64,000 bases of DNA from Dawidia cretensis (GTDB lineage Bacteria > Bacteroidota > Bacteroidia > Cytophagales > Cyclobacteriaceae): contig NZ_JAHESE010000012.1 of assembly GCF_018598175.1 (NCBI RefSeq), forward strand, positions 62,001 through 126,000, in the 5' to 3' direction. The notes under the pieces are model-generated. The model was not told the DNA's origin, did no database searches, and worked only from the letters and a program-made list of their open reading frames with translations. Each line of letters starts with the position of its first letter. Position 1 is the first letter of the stretch. Below, piece after piece: positions 42,621 through 51,920 of the stretch. A program made the translations under genes and the position numbers.

Positions 42621-42654
42621 CAAAAGAGGCTGCCCCGTGCGGAGCAGCCTCTTG
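42621..42654 (-). terminator. Terminator between the NFACT gene and pyk
   Basis: Perfect 10-bp stem AAGAGGCTGC/GCAGCCTCTT, with inner CCG/CGG pairing. On the minus strand it is followed by TTTTGTTTG, so it mainly serves pyk; it may also stop the convergent NFACT transcript. Confidence 0.8.
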
Positions 42655-42675
42655 CGTGTATGGCGATCGTGATTC

Positions 42676-44106
42676 TTATTTCACGATGTTGATCTTGAGC
42701 GTGTTCGTGCGAGCTTTCTCCTGGATCGGCATGCTGGCCAATACAATGATGATGTCGCCTGTGGTCACGTGACCTTCGCGCTTCAATACTTCTTCCACGT
42801 CGGCAATGGTTTCGTCGGTTGAGTTCACCTTGTCGTAGAAGTAGGCTTGGGTGCCCCACACCAGGTTCATTTTGGTCAGTAGGGAAGCGTTGGATGTAAA
42901 TACGAAGATATTAGCATTGGGACGGTAAGACGATGACTTGAAGGCTGTATAGCCTGACTGTGTCATGCCGACAATGGCTTTGGCGCCTACGTCTTTGGCC
43001 AGCTTACAGGCCGCCAGCACAAAGTTGTCGTGAATATGCGTAGCCGAATCTTTTTGTACTTCGCGGAAGCGGTAGTACGTATTGGGGCTCTTTTCAACCG
43101 ACGCCACGGTGCGCACCATGGAGCGGATTACTTCGATGGGGAATCGACCTGCGGCGGTCTCGGCCGACAGCATTACGGCATCAGCGCCATCCATCACGGC
43201 ATTGGCCACGTCGTTGGTTTCTGCACGTGTAGGACGTGGGTTTTCGATCATGCTTTCCATCATCTGGGTAGCAACGATCACGGGCTTGCCCACGCGGTTA
43301 CACTTTTCTACCAGCATCTTTTGTACCATCGGTACTTCTTCCAGCCAGATCTCTACACCCAGGTCGCCACGGGCCACCATCACGGCGTCGGTCAGGTTGA
43401 TGATCTCGTCGATGTTGCTGAGGGCTTCAGGCTTTTCGATCTTGGCAATGATGCGGGCAGAGGACTTGCGCTCGTCCAGAATTTCACGGAGTTGCTGGAT
43501 ATCAGAAGCTTTCCGTACAAACGACAGGGCGATCCAGTCTACGTCGTTGGTGATACCAAACTCAAGATCTTTCAGATCTTTTTCAGTCAGCGACGGGGCT
43601 GACACTTTTGTAAAGGGCAGATTGATGCCTTTGCGCGACTTCAGCGGACCGCCATAGACAACTTCTGTTATAACATCTCCACCGCGTACTTCTTTTACTT
43701 TCAGCTCGATCTTGCCGTCGTCTACCAGGATCGTGTCACCGGTTGCCACGTCGTTGGGGAGATTCTTGTACGAGGTGCTTACCAGCTCGCGGTTGCCCAC
43801 CAGGTCACGCGTGGTAATGGTGAGTTCCTGTCCCGGCTCGATGATAATGCCGGGTTCCATTTCGTCGACACGGATTTTCGGGCCTTGCAGGTCTTGCAGC
43901 AAAGAGACTGTCGTACCCATCTCCTTGTTAATCTCACGCACGAACTGAATCACCTTGAGGTGATCTTCGTGCTTACCGTGTGAGAAGTTGAGGCGGAATA
44001 CATCCACACCCTCTTTCACCAACGCACGCAGCATTTCTTTTGAGTTGGAAGCAGGGCCTACAGTGGCAACAATTTTAGTCTTGTTGTACGATACTTTTTC
44101 TAACAT
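42676..44106 (-). CDS. pyk: Pyruvate kinase
   Basis: A 476-residue glycolytic enzyme converting phosphoenolpyruvate and ADP to pyruvate and ATP. Motifs: KIVATVGPASNSKEML, FRLNFSHGKHEDH, DLQGPKIRV, LSFVRKASDIQQL, the lysine site IIAKIEKPEAL, metal site VARGDLGVEI, TQMMESMIENPRPTRAETND and the C-terminal allosteric domain. Length is standard. Single gene with its own terminator. Confidence 0.97.
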   Translation of the reverse strand: MLEKVSYNKTKIVATVGPASNSKEMLRALVKEGVDVFRLNFSHGKHEDHLKVIQFVREINKEMGTTVSLLQDLQGPKIRVDEMEPGIIIEPGQELTITTRDLVGNRELVSTSYKNLPNDVATGDTILVDDGKIELKVKEVRGGDVITEVVYGGPLKSRKGINLPFTKVSAPSLTEKDLKDLEFGITNDVDWIALSFVRKASDIQQLREILDERKSSARIIAKIEKPEALSNIDEIINLTDAVMVARGDLGVEIWLEEVPMVQKMLVEKCNRVGKPVIVATQMMESMIENPRPTRAETNDVANAVMDGADAVMLSAETAAGRFPIEVIRSMVRTVASVEKSPNTYYRFREVQKDSATHIHDNFVLAACKLAKDVGAKAIVGMTQSGYTAFKSSSYRPNANIFVFTSNASLLTKMNLVWGTQAYFYDKVNSTDETIADVEEVLKREGHVTTGDIIIVLASMPIQEKARTNTLKINIVK

Positions 44107-44170
44107 AGGTTAAAAGGAATATTTCTCTGGATATGGTGGTACTATGAGCGCTTCAGTGTGCATCCGATAA

Positions 44171-44593
44171 TTAAAAGATAAAGTTTGATTTCGACTTCAG
44201 GCCTTCCATGGGAATAAATGCAGCGAACTGCACGGAGGGTATGGACTTGATCAACTCCAGCAACTGCGGATGGGCGTACTGATCTTTCATAGCTGCCAAA
44301 ATTATAAAATCGAAGTGAGGAAATTCAGGGATTAGGAAATACTTTCCCGTATCGCCCTCCGATGGGCGGTTTTTGAACAGTTTCAAACGATTGATCTGGG
44401 TTTCAAAGGCATAAAAAGAAAAGCTCCTTTCGTCATTATTTTTGAAGCCAACGGCCAAATCGGGCTGTTTTATGAGTTGTATGTGCAGGGTCTGGTTCAT
44501 GTCCCAGGCCAACTTGTAGCCTTTGGCAGCCGTGGTCAACCCCAGCAGATCGAAGTCATATTCATAGTCGATGACCAGCTTGCTTTTTTTCAT
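44171..44593 (-). CDS. IPExxxVDY-family protein
   Basis: A 140-residue protein. It carries IPEFPHFDF, a match to the IPExxxVDY signature of a Bacteroidota-specific family, near residues 88-96. The N-terminus MKKSKLVIDYEYDFDLLGL and the end VQFAAFIPMEGLKSKSNFIF fit too. Members commonly sit next to acpP or pyk, as here. Function is unknown. Confidence 0.87.
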   Translation of the reverse strand: MKKSKLVIDYEYDFDLLGLTTAAKGYKLAWDMNQTLHIQLIKQPDLAVGFKNNDERSFSFYAFETQINRLKLFKNRPSEGDTGKYFLIPEFPHFDFIILAAMKDQYAHPQLLELIKSIPSVQFAAFIPMEGLKSKSNFIF

Positions 44594-44645
44594 TTTTTAT
44601 ACTATTGGTACTGTTTTTTACCCCCTTGGAGCGAGTTCAAAAAAG

Positions 44646-44677
44646 TTTGACAATATTGACGCAAATCTCTTTCTTTG
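44646..44677 (+). promoter_or_regulatory. acpP promoter
   Basis: TTTG -33 box (44646-44649), 20-bp spacer and TTTCTTTG (44670-44677; one mismatch to TAnnTTTG). The start would be near 44684, leaving a short A-rich leader before the ATG at 44709. A-rich leaders replace Shine-Dalgarno sites in this phylum. Confidence 0.7.
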
Positions 44678-44708
44678 CACAGATTTTTAAATCATAAACC
44701 TTAAAAAC

Positions 44709-44948
44709 ATGTCTGAAATTGCACAAAAAGTAAAACAGATCATCATCGAAAAACTTGGTGTTGAGGAATCTGAAGTTACTCCTGAGGCCAGCTTCACCAA
44801 TGATCTGGGTGCTGACTCCCTCGATACTGTAGAGCTTATCATGGAGTTCGAAAAGGAATTCAACATCTCTATTCCAGACGATCAGGCTGAAAATATTTCT
44901 ACTGTAGGCCAGGCCATTTCTTACCTGGAGCAAAACGTGAAGAAATAA
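44709..44948 (+). CDS. acpP: Acyl carrier protein
   Basis: A 79-residue acidic four-helix carrier of fatty-acid intermediates. The phosphopantetheine attachment serine is S37 in [12 protein letters not shown]-terminus [20 protein letters not shown] and end [10 protein letters not shown] are typical. It is followed by fabF and rnc in the widely conserved order. Preceded by a strong promoter and an A-rich leader, as expected for a very highly expressed gene. Confidence 0.98.
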   Translation: MSEIAQKVKQIIIEKLGVEESEVTPEASFTNDLGADSLDTVELIMEFEKEFNISIPDDQAENISTVGQAISYLEQNVKK

Positions 44949-44985
44949 TTGACAACAGTCTTTCTACAACCACACCCCAATCAGC

Positions 44986-46233
44986 ATGATATTAAAGCGA
45001 GTAGTCGTTACAGGACTTGGTGCACTCACACCCATCGGCAATACTCTACCCGAGTTCTGGGATGGACTAAAGAATGGTAAAAGCGGAGCTGCCCCGATTA
45101 CGCGCTTTGATGCTAGTCTCTTTAAAACAAAGTTTGCCTGCGAAGTAAAGAACTTCGATGTCACAAACTTTATGGACCGGAAGGAGGCCCGCAAGATGGA
45201 CCCCTTCACGCAGTATGCTATGGTGGCGGTAGACGAGGCTATAAAAGATGCCAACCTCCCGCTGGCTGAGCTCAATCCGAATCGCATTGGGGTGATTTGG
45301 GGCTCAGGTATCGGGGGGTTACTTACTTTTCAGGAGGAAGTAAAGGTATATACGAAGGGCGACGGAACGCCGCGCTTCAATCCTTTCTTCATTCCGAAGA
45401 TGATCCCCGACTTGAGCGCGGGTCATATTTCTATTAAATACGGTTTCCGTGGCCCGAACTATGTCACGGTATCCGCATGCGCCTCTTCCACGAACGCCTT
45501 GTACGATGCTTTCACCTTCCTGCGTTTAGGCAAGGCTGACATCATTGTATCGGGTGGATCGGAAGCGGCCGTATGCGAGGCCGGCGTCGGCGGGTTTAAC
45601 GCGTTGAAGGCTCTTTCCGAGCGCAACGACTCGCCCGAAACGGCTTCACGCCCCTACGACAAAAACCGCGATGGCTTTGTACTGGGCGAAGGCGCGGGTG
45701 CGCTGATCCTGGAAGAGTACGAGCACGCCAAAAAACGCGGTGCCAAGATTTATGCCGAGGTGATCGGTGGTGGCATGTCGTCAGACGCTTACCACATTAC
45801 GGCGCCACACCCCGATGGGGCCGGTATCATCCAGGTAATGCTCAACGCGCTGGAGGACGCCGAGATCACGGCCGAGCAGATCGACTATGTCAATACCCAT
45901 GGTACATCGACCCCCCTGGGCGATATTGGCGAGATTCGTGCCATCCAGAAAGTATTCGGTGAGCACGCCTACAATCTGAACATCAGCTCGACAAAGTCGA
46001 TGACGGGTCACTTGCTGGGTGCCGCCGGTGCGATCGAGAGCATCGCGTGTATCATGGCGATTAACCATTCCATCATTCCGCCGACCATCAACCACTTCGA
46101 GGACGATCCGGAGCTTGATCCCAAGCTCAACATGACATTCAACAAAGCACAAGAGCGCCCCGTGAATATTGCCTTGAGCAATACCTTCGGTTTTGGAGGC
46201 CACAATTTCTCGGTGCTTTTCAAGAAGATCTGA
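44986..46233 (+). CDS. fabF: 3-oxoacyl-ACP synthase II (FabF), main copy
   Basis: A 415-residue condensing enzyme for fatty-acid elongation. The active site is complete: C165 in SACASST, the histidine in NTHGTSTPLGD and the histidine in GHLLGAAG. Located 37 bp after acpP and before rnc, it is the housekeeping copy. About as long as the TetR-linked copy at 18174 and clearly related to it, but with the standard NTHGTST motif. Confidence 0.96.
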   Translation: MILKRVVVTGLGALTPIGNTLPEFWDGLKNGKSGAAPITRFDASLFKTKFACEVKNFDVTNFMDRKEARKMDPFTQYAMVAVDEAIKDANLPLAELNPNRIGVIWGSGIGGLLTFQEEVKVYTKGDGTPRFNPFFIPKMIPDLSAGHISIKYGFRGPNYVTVSACASSTNALYDAFTFLRLGKADIIVSGGSEAAVCEAGVGGFNALKALSERNDSPETASRPYDKNRDGFVLGEGAGALILEEYEHAKKRGAKIYAEVIGGGMSSDAYHITAPHPDGAGIIQVMLNALEDAEITAEQIDYVNTHGTSTPLGDIGEIRAIQKVFGEHAYNLNISSTKSMTGHLLGAAGAIESIACIMAINHSIIPPTINHFEDDPELDPKLNMTFNKAQERPVNIALSNTFGFGGHNFSVLFKKI

Positions 46234-46464
46234 TCACCGGAGATTCCGACTGTATATCCCTGAGGTTTTCTGCCCGTCACGCGTGCGGCAGATATTGGCA
46301 TGGCTTTTTAGAAGCAGCATAACATCTTGCGGTATAGTGCCGGTTGCCGGTCTATTCACACACCTGGCGAGTATACAACCACACGGACTTCGGCAGTAGC
46401 ATTGACCATCGTGCATATTCTTACTACATTAGCATCCGGACAAAAAAATGAACTGACATAAACC

Positions 46465-47199
46465 TTGGTCTGGAAAATCCTTAAGCTTCCGAAAGGAAAA
46501 ACGACGAGCGACAAGAAGTTAGTCAGCGCAATACAAAACATTGCGGGCTTTACTCCTTCCAATCTTGAACTTTATCGTCTCGCAACGGTTCACAGCTCTA
46601 TTGCGAAAGAAAATGGACAGGGTTATAAAGAATCGAACGAGCGTCTCGAATACCTCGGCGACGCGATTCTCGGCGCAGCCGTAGCCGATTTCCTCTTCAA
46701 AAAATTCCCCTTCCGCTCGGAAGGCTTCCTGACGGAAATCCGCTCGCGCATTGTAAACCGCGAGACACTCAACCTGCTCGCCCGCAAGATCGGCGTGGGC
46801 AACATCGTACAGTACGACCAAAAGAACGCGCACCTGCAGCAGGTCATCCTGGGCAACACGCTCGAAGCGATCGTCGGCGCCATCTATCTCGACAAAGGTT
46901 ACCTGCGCACCAAGAAGTTTGTGATCGACAAACTCATCGGGCCCAATTACGACCTGGAGGAGCTTGTAAACTCTAACTCAAACTTCAAGAGCAAGATTAT
47001 CGAGTGGGCACAACGCGAAGGCAAGGACGTACGGTTCGAAATCCTCAATGTGAAGAAGGGTAAAAACCACAAGGAATTTACCGCGCAGGTGATTGTCGAC
47101 AATGAGCCCCAGGGCACGGGCTATGGCAACAGCAAGAAGAAGGCCGAGCAGGATGCTGCCTTTAAAACGTGTGAAATGCTCAACCTGCTGACCCCCTAA
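46465..47199 (+). CDS. rnc: Ribonuclease III
   Basis: A 244-residue double-strand-specific RNase. Start is TTG at 46465 (reads VWKILKLPKGKTTSDKK). The catalytic signature NERLEYLGDAILGAAVAD is near 52-69 and the second acidic site TLEAIVGAIYLDKGY near 131-145. The C-terminal dsRNA-binding domain covers about 170-240 (NSKKKAEQDAAFKTCEML). The 231-bp gap after fabF (46234-46464) holds no other gene or clear promoter that I can see. Confidence 0.96.
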   Translation: MVWKILKLPKGKTTSDKKLVSAIQNIAGFTPSNLELYRLATVHSSIAKENGQGYKESNERLEYLGDAILGAAVADFLFKKFPFRSEGFLTEIRSRIVNRETLNLLARKIGVGNIVQYDQKNAHLQQVILGNTLEAIVGAIYLDKGYLRTKKFVIDKLIGPNYDLEELVNSNSNFKSKIIEWAQREGKDVRFEILNVKKGKNHKEFTAQVIVDNEPQGTGYGNSKKKAEQDAAFKTCEMLNLLTP

Positions 47200-47311
47200 T
47201 CGCCGCTCCCCTCCCCTTCCGACGATTCCTCCTTTTCCGCGAACTTGACCGGTAATTTAATTGTCTGTAGAATGCAGCGCAGTTCACACAAACGCGTTTG
47301 ATCCCATCGTC

Positions 47312-49147
47312 ATGAAAATAGCCGGCGCTACCGTAAACCAGGTCCCGATGGACTGGGACAACAACACCCGGAACATTATCGATGCCATCGAAGAAGCCCG
47401 CCACCAGCAGGTCGCTATACTCTGCCTGCCCGAATTAAGTGTCACGGGCTATGGGTGTGAGGACCTTTTTCTCAGCGATTGGCTGGCGGAGAAAGCCTGG
47501 GAGGAAGTGCTGCGGATACGCGCGCACTGCGCCGGTATTACCGTGAGTGTGGGCTTGCCCGTGCGTATCGCCGGCATCACGTACAACGGTGCCTGCGTTA
47601 TCAGCGATGGTAAAATTGTCGGGGTTACGTTCAAGCAAAACCTGGCGCGCGACGGCGTACACTACGAGCCACGTTGGTTTGATGCATGGCCGGCACACAA
47701 AGTTGTCACGCTGGAACGAGGCGATGAATCTATTCCGGCGGGCGACCTAATCTACGATGTGGCCGGTATCAAGATGGGTTTTGAGATCTGTGAAGATGGT
47801 TGGCGCAAAGACCTTCGGCCTGGCTACCGGCTGCGCGACCGTGGCGTGGACCTGATCTTAAACCCCAGTGCCAGTCACTTCGCCATGGGCAAAAGCACCG
47901 TGCGCGAACGCGATGTAGTACAAGAGGGCTCATCGCTGTTTGCCTGCGCCTATCTCTTTACCAACCTGCTGGGCAACGAAGCCGGCCGTATGATCTACGA
48001 CGGCGACATCATCCTGGCACAACACGGCCGCCTGCTGGCCGTCAATAAACGATTTTCCTTTCAACGCTTTAATATCCTCGCCTGCGATGTAAACTTCCGG
48101 CAGCCCGAGGCGAGCGAAGTTATACCTTCCGCCGACACGAAAGACCGGAACGAAGAGCTGGCCCGCGCCGTGGCGTTGGCGCTCTTCGACTATGCGCGCA
48201 AAAGTCGCGCAAACGGTTTTGTTCTCTCGCTTAGCGGGGGTGCCGACTCTTCCGTCTGTGCCGTCTTTGTGGCTGAGATGGTAAAACGCGGCCGCGCCGA
48301 ACTGGGCCCGGATACTTTTGCGCAGCGGCTAGGCCTGGGTGCGGTGGATGCTTCCTGGCAACAAACGGTGGGCCGCCTGCTTACGTGCGCGTACCAGGGC
48401 ACGCGTAACTCTTCCACGAATACGTTCGATGCTGCACGCCTGCTGGCCGAATCGTTGGGCGCTGTATTTCACTCCTGGACCATCGACGATACCGTCGTGG
48501 CTTATACACAGAAGATCGAGGAGGCGATTGGCCGCACGCTGACCTGGGAGCAAGACGATATTACATTACAAAACGTGCAGGCGCGCACGCGTTCACCCAT
48601 TATCTGGATGCTGGCCAATATACATCGCGCCGTGTTGCTGACAACCTCCAATCGCAGCGAGGGCGACGTGGGGTATGCCACCATGGATGGCGACACCAGC
48701 GGCAGCCTGGCGCCTATTGCGGGGCTCAGCAAGGTGTTTGTACTGCAATGGCTACGGTGGGCACAAGATACGTTGGGACACGACGGCCTGCAGGCCGTTA
48801 ACAACCTACAGCCTACAGCCGAGCTACGCCCCCCCGAACGCTACCAAACCGACGAGGCCGACCTCATGCCCTATTCCATCCTGGCGGAAATTGAGCGCTG
48901 GGCAATACAGGAACGAAAGTCGCCGGTAGAGGTGTACCATCGCCTGCAACACACCGGCGAACCGGCACAGGTAAAAGCCTGGATCACCAAGTTCTTTCGC
49001 CTGTGGTCGATCAACCAATGGAAGCGCGAGCGCATTGCACCTGCTTTCCACCTCGACGACATCAATGTAGACCCGCGTACATGGTGCCGGTTTCCCATCT
49101 TGTCGTCAGGATTCGCCCGCGAATTACACGAACTGGAACACGCATAA
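47312..49147 (+). CDS. nadE: Glutamine-dependent NAD+ synthetase
   Basis: A 611-residue two-domain enzyme making NAD from deamido-NAD with glutamine as ammonia source. Start at MKIAGATVNQVPMDWDNN; the open frame extends 17 codons upstream without a good start. The glutaminase (nitrilase-fold) part has LCLPELSVTGYGCED (Glu), FKQNLARDGVHYEPRWF (Lys region) and FEICEDGWR (Cys). The synthetase part from about 290 has the ATP loop LSLSGGADSS and TTSNRSEGDVGYATMDGD. Length is normal for the fused form. Confidence 0.95.
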   Translation: MKIAGATVNQVPMDWDNNTRNIIDAIEEARHQQVAILCLPELSVTGYGCEDLFLSDWLAEKAWEEVLRIRAHCAGITVSVGLPVRIAGITYNGACVISDGKIVGVTFKQNLARDGVHYEPRWFDAWPAHKVVTLERGDESIPAGDLIYDVAGIKMGFEICEDGWRKDLRPGYRLRDRGVDLILNPSASHFAMGKSTVRERDVVQEGSSLFACAYLFTNLLGNEAGRMIYDGDIILAQHGRLLAVNKRFSFQRFNILACDVNFRQPEASEVIPSADTKDRNEELARAVALALFDYARKSRANGFVLSLSGGADSSVCAVFVAEMVKRGRAELGPDTFAQRLGLGAVDASWQQTVGRLLTCAYQGTRNSSTNTFDAARLLAESLGAVFHSWTIDDTVVAYTQKIEEAIGRTLTWEQDDITLQNVQARTRSPIIWMLANIHRAVLLTTSNRSEGDVGYATMDGDTSGSLAPIAGLSKVFVLQWLRWAQDTLGHDGLQAVNNLQPTAELRPPERYQTDEADLMPYSILAEIERWAIQERKSPVEVYHRLQHTGEPAQVKAWITKFFRLWSINQWKRERIAPAFHLDDINVDPRTWCRFPILSSGFARELHELEHA

Positions 49148-49195
49148 AAACTGCACACCATCTACGGCAACCTCTGGTCTGTAGACAATTAACAC

Positions 49196-49203
49196 TATAT
49201 TTG
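49196..49203 (+). promoter_or_regulatory. -7 box of lgt
   Basis: TATATTTG is an exact TAnnTTTG match ending 5 bp before the lgt ATG, which predicts a nearly leaderless message. No clear -33 box. Confidence 0.55.
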
Positions 49204-49208
49204 CCCTC

Positions 49209-50336
49209 ATGGCTACACTGAGTTACATTATCTGGAATGGCAATCCCGAGATCTTTTCTGTCGGTTCATTTGCACTTCGTTGGTATGGATTATTCTTCGC
49301 GCTGGGCTTTTTGATCAGCCAGCAGATCCTGTATTATATGTTCCGCAAAGAAGGCAAACCGGAGAAGGATGTCGACACGCTGACCATTTACATGATCGTG
49401 GCCACGATTATCGGCGCCCGCCTGGGTCACGTGCTGTTTTATCAGCCGGAAATCATCTGGCAGGAGCCGCTCAGTATTTTCCTGCCCTTTGAGTTCAGTC
49501 CGTTCAAATTTACCGGTCTGCAAGGCCTTGCCAGCCACGGTGGCGCCATTGGTATTTTGTTTGCCCTGTGGCTCTACAGCCGCAAGCGCAAGCCTGGACA
49601 GAATTATTTTCAGATCCTCGACCGCATTGTGATTCTGGTAGCCTTAACCGGTGCGTTGATCCGCCTCGGGAACTTCTTTAATTCCGAAATTATCGGTACC
49701 CCTACCGACAAGCCCTGGGGCATTGTGTTCACCGGGCGCCTGACCGAGTCGTTGAAGGACGACCGGATTGATCCCGACCACATCGTCAAAGACATGGTGT
49801 ATGTGCAGAACGACTCGCTGCCCGCCGGCGAGAACGGCCGCAAGCCCATCACGATTTACATCTTCTTCAAGCCGCATGCGACCGAAGCCCAGGCGGCCGG
49901 ACTGCTAAACGACCGTGTCGTACCCCTGCTTAGCGAACGATTGTACGAATACTTTGACGAAACACCACAGTTGCGCCTGGACTATAAGATCGCCAAACCC
50001 GACGCCGAGGGCTTTGTGGCCAAGATCAACACCGTGGGCATCGCACGTCACCCGGGCCAGCTCTATGAAGCCATTTCGTGTGTGATCCTGTTCCTCGTGC
50101 TGTTCGCCATCTGGAACCGCCACCGTCAGCATCTGGTCACGGGGCGCATCTTTGGGATCTTCCTGGTGTGGTGTTTCGGTATGCGGATCGTAATCGAGTT
50201 CCTGAAAGAAAATCAGGAGGCATTCGAGGATAGATTGCCCATCAACATGGGCCAAATTCTGAGTATTCCGCTGGTGGTTGCCGGAATTATCATTCTAATC
50301 TACACCAGTCGAAAAAAGGAACCGAAAAACACCTGA
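49209..50336 (+). CDS. lgt: Prolipoprotein diacylglyceryl transferase
   Basis: A 375-residue inner-membrane enzyme that attaches diacylglycerol to the lipobox cysteine of lipoproteins. Seven or so TM helices. Motifs: IRWYGL-type FALRWYGLFFALGF, GARLGHVLFY, GLASHGGAIG, RLGNFFNSEIIGTPTDKPWG, and RHPGQLYEA. Between GRLTESLK and RHPGQLYEA lies an insert of about 95 residues with charged and beta-rich sequence, absent from E. coli Lgt but found in relatives of this phylum. It explains the extra length. Confidence 0.95.
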   Translation: MATLSYIIWNGNPEIFSVGSFALRWYGLFFALGFLISQQILYYMFRKEGKPEKDVDTLTIYMIVATIIGARLGHVLFYQPEIIWQEPLSIFLPFEFSPFKFTGLQGLASHGGAIGILFALWLYSRKRKPGQNYFQILDRIVILVALTGALIRLGNFFNSEIIGTPTDKPWGIVFTGRLTESLKDDRIDPDHIVKDMVYVQNDSLPAGENGRKPITIYIFFKPHATEAQAAGLLNDRVVPLLSERLYEYFDETPQLRLDYKIAKPDAEGFVAKINTVGIARHPGQLYEAISCVILFLVLFAIWNRHRQHLVTGRIFGIFLVWCFGMRIVIEFLKENQEAFEDRLPINMGQILSIPLVVAGIIILIYTSRKKEPKNT

Positions 50337-50392
50337 TATTTAGAAAAGTAGCGTTAAACTTGTCGTACGGGCAGGTGTCTTAGCGCTACGAA

Positions 50393-51847
50393 ATGTTGGC
50401 ATTTATCTTCGGTTTGTTTAGTCTTTTTCCGTTGGGAAAAGACCGTCAGGATACGGTTGCTTTACCGGCAGCGGATTCCGTGATTCGTCCTGTCCACACC
50501 CGGCAGTTGCCGGACAGCGCGGGCCGTTTCCTGCAGATCAATCGCATCTTTATTGTCGGCAACCGTATTACACGTGATCCCATCGTACTGCGCGAGCTGT
50601 CGCTTAAACCTGGCGACTATGTCTTCAGCCGGGAATTGCCCAGCATGCTGGAGCTCGACAAAAAGAAACTCATCAACACCCGGTTGTTCAATACCGTCGA
50701 GATCCGTGCGCTGGAGTATGATCCCAACCATGTCGACCTGCTTGTGGATGTGAACGAGCGATGGTATACATTTCCTTCTCCGATCTTCGAGCTGGCCGAC
50801 CGCAACTTTAACGAGTGGTGGCAGAACTATAACCACGACTTCAGCCGTGTGAACTATGGTTTACGTTTGTATCAATACAACATGCGGGGCCGCAACGAAA
50901 CGCTGCGCTTTACTACGCAGCTCGGCTTTACGCGCCGGTTCAATTTATCGTATCGCATTCCCTACATTGACCGCAAGCAGCGGCAGGGGCTCATGATCGA
51001 CCTGGACTTTGCGCAAGCCAAGAACCTGGCCTATCAGACACTGCGCCACAAGATGGTCTTTCTCGAATCCGAACGTGTCTTGCGCACGGTGCGGAGTGGC
51101 GGCCTGACCTATACCTATCGGCCGTCCTTTTACCAGTCGCATGGCTTCTCTGTATCGTATAAAAGCGTCAGCATTAACGACACGATCATGAGCCTGAACC
51201 CGAACTACCTGGGAGAAGGAAACCGCATGCAGCAGTACGGCACGATCACGTATCAATTCACCACCGATCACCGCGACTATGTTGGTTATCCGCTGCGCGG
51301 CTATTACCTGAACGTAGCTGCCTCGCAGAACGGCATTATGAAGAACGACGACATCGATAAGTTTGAAGCGAGCTTAACGGCAACGGGCTTTTTTGATATG
51401 GGTAAGAATTACTTCTTATCAAACAACGTCGTGGGCTTTTGGAGCCGTCCCGACGATCTGCCATACTACAACTACAGCGCGTTGGGGTATCAAAAGCAAG
51501 TGATTCGCGGCTATGAAATATATGTGATCGAAGGGCCTCGCTTTTTGCTCAACAAAACCACCTTCAAAAAGCGTCTCTTCGCACGCACCTATCATATGAA
51601 GGCAGTACCTATTCCGCAATTCCGGCACATACCGTTAGCGATATACCTCAAGGCGTATGGTGACGTGGGCTATGTGCACAACTACAACAACTATACGCTC
51701 AGCAATCAGCTCACCGGCAGGCTGCTGTCGGGTGGCGGCATGGGTATCGACATTGTGGGCTCATACGATACGGTATTTCGTTTTGAATACACCTATAATG
51801 CCGAGGGGGTCAGTGGTTTGTTCTTCAACCTGAAGAAAGAATTCTAG
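50393..51847 (+). CDS. Omp85-family outer-membrane protein (POTRA plus barrel)
   Basis: A 484-residue protein. A hydrophobic N-terminus (MLAFIFGLFSLFPLG) may be a signal peptide. One POTRA-like domain follows at about 45-120 (INRIFIVGNRITRDPIVLRE, KKKLINTRLFNTVEIRA), then a barrel of alternating strands (NYGLRLYQYNMRGRNETLRF, YQFTTDHRDYVGYPLRGYYL) ending KKEF with a C-terminal aromatic residue. Only one POTRA unit and a short barrel, so it is smaller than BamA or TamA. It may be a partner of TamB-like protein or a patatin-free relative; the exact role is open. Confidence 0.88.
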   Translation: MLAFIFGLFSLFPLGKDRQDTVALPAADSVIRPVHTRQLPDSAGRFLQINRIFIVGNRITRDPIVLRELSLKPGDYVFSRELPSMLELDKKKLINTRLFNTVEIRALEYDPNHVDLLVDVNERWYTFPSPIFELADRNFNEWWQNYNHDFSRVNYGLRLYQYNMRGRNETLRFTTQLGFTRRFNLSYRIPYIDRKQRQGLMIDLDFAQAKNLAYQTLRHKMVFLESERVLRTVRSGGLTYTYRPSFYQSHGFSVSYKSVSINDTIMSLNPNYLGEGNRMQQYGTITYQFTTDHRDYVGYPLRGYYLNVAASQNGIMKNDDIDKFEASLTATGFFDMGKNYFLSNNVVGFWSRPDDLPYYNYSALGYQKQVIRGYEIYVIEGPRFLLNKTTFKKRLFARTYHMKAVPIPQFRHIPLAIYLKAYGDVGYVHNYNNYTLSNQLTGRLLSGGGMGIDIVGSYDTVFRFEYTYNAEGVSGLFFNLKKEF

Positions 51848-51882
51848 CGCATGCGGCGGTTTCTCTACGTGCCGTGAAATCC

Positions 51883-51890
51883 TATCTTTG
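51883..51890 (+). promoter_or_regulatory. -7 box of the 3-hydroxyacyl-CoA dehydrogenase gene
   Basis: TATCTTTG matches TAnnTTTG exactly. A 30-nt leader rich in A/C (ending CCGAAAAAACCATC) leads to the ATG at 51921. Confidence 0.6.
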
Positions 51891-51920
51891 CGCCCAACTC
51901 ATTAACCCGAAAAAACCATC

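Noticed and set aside
46193-46399. 68-codon frame between fabF and rnc
   Set aside because: Starts inside fabF in another frame, no conserved pattern and no start signals.
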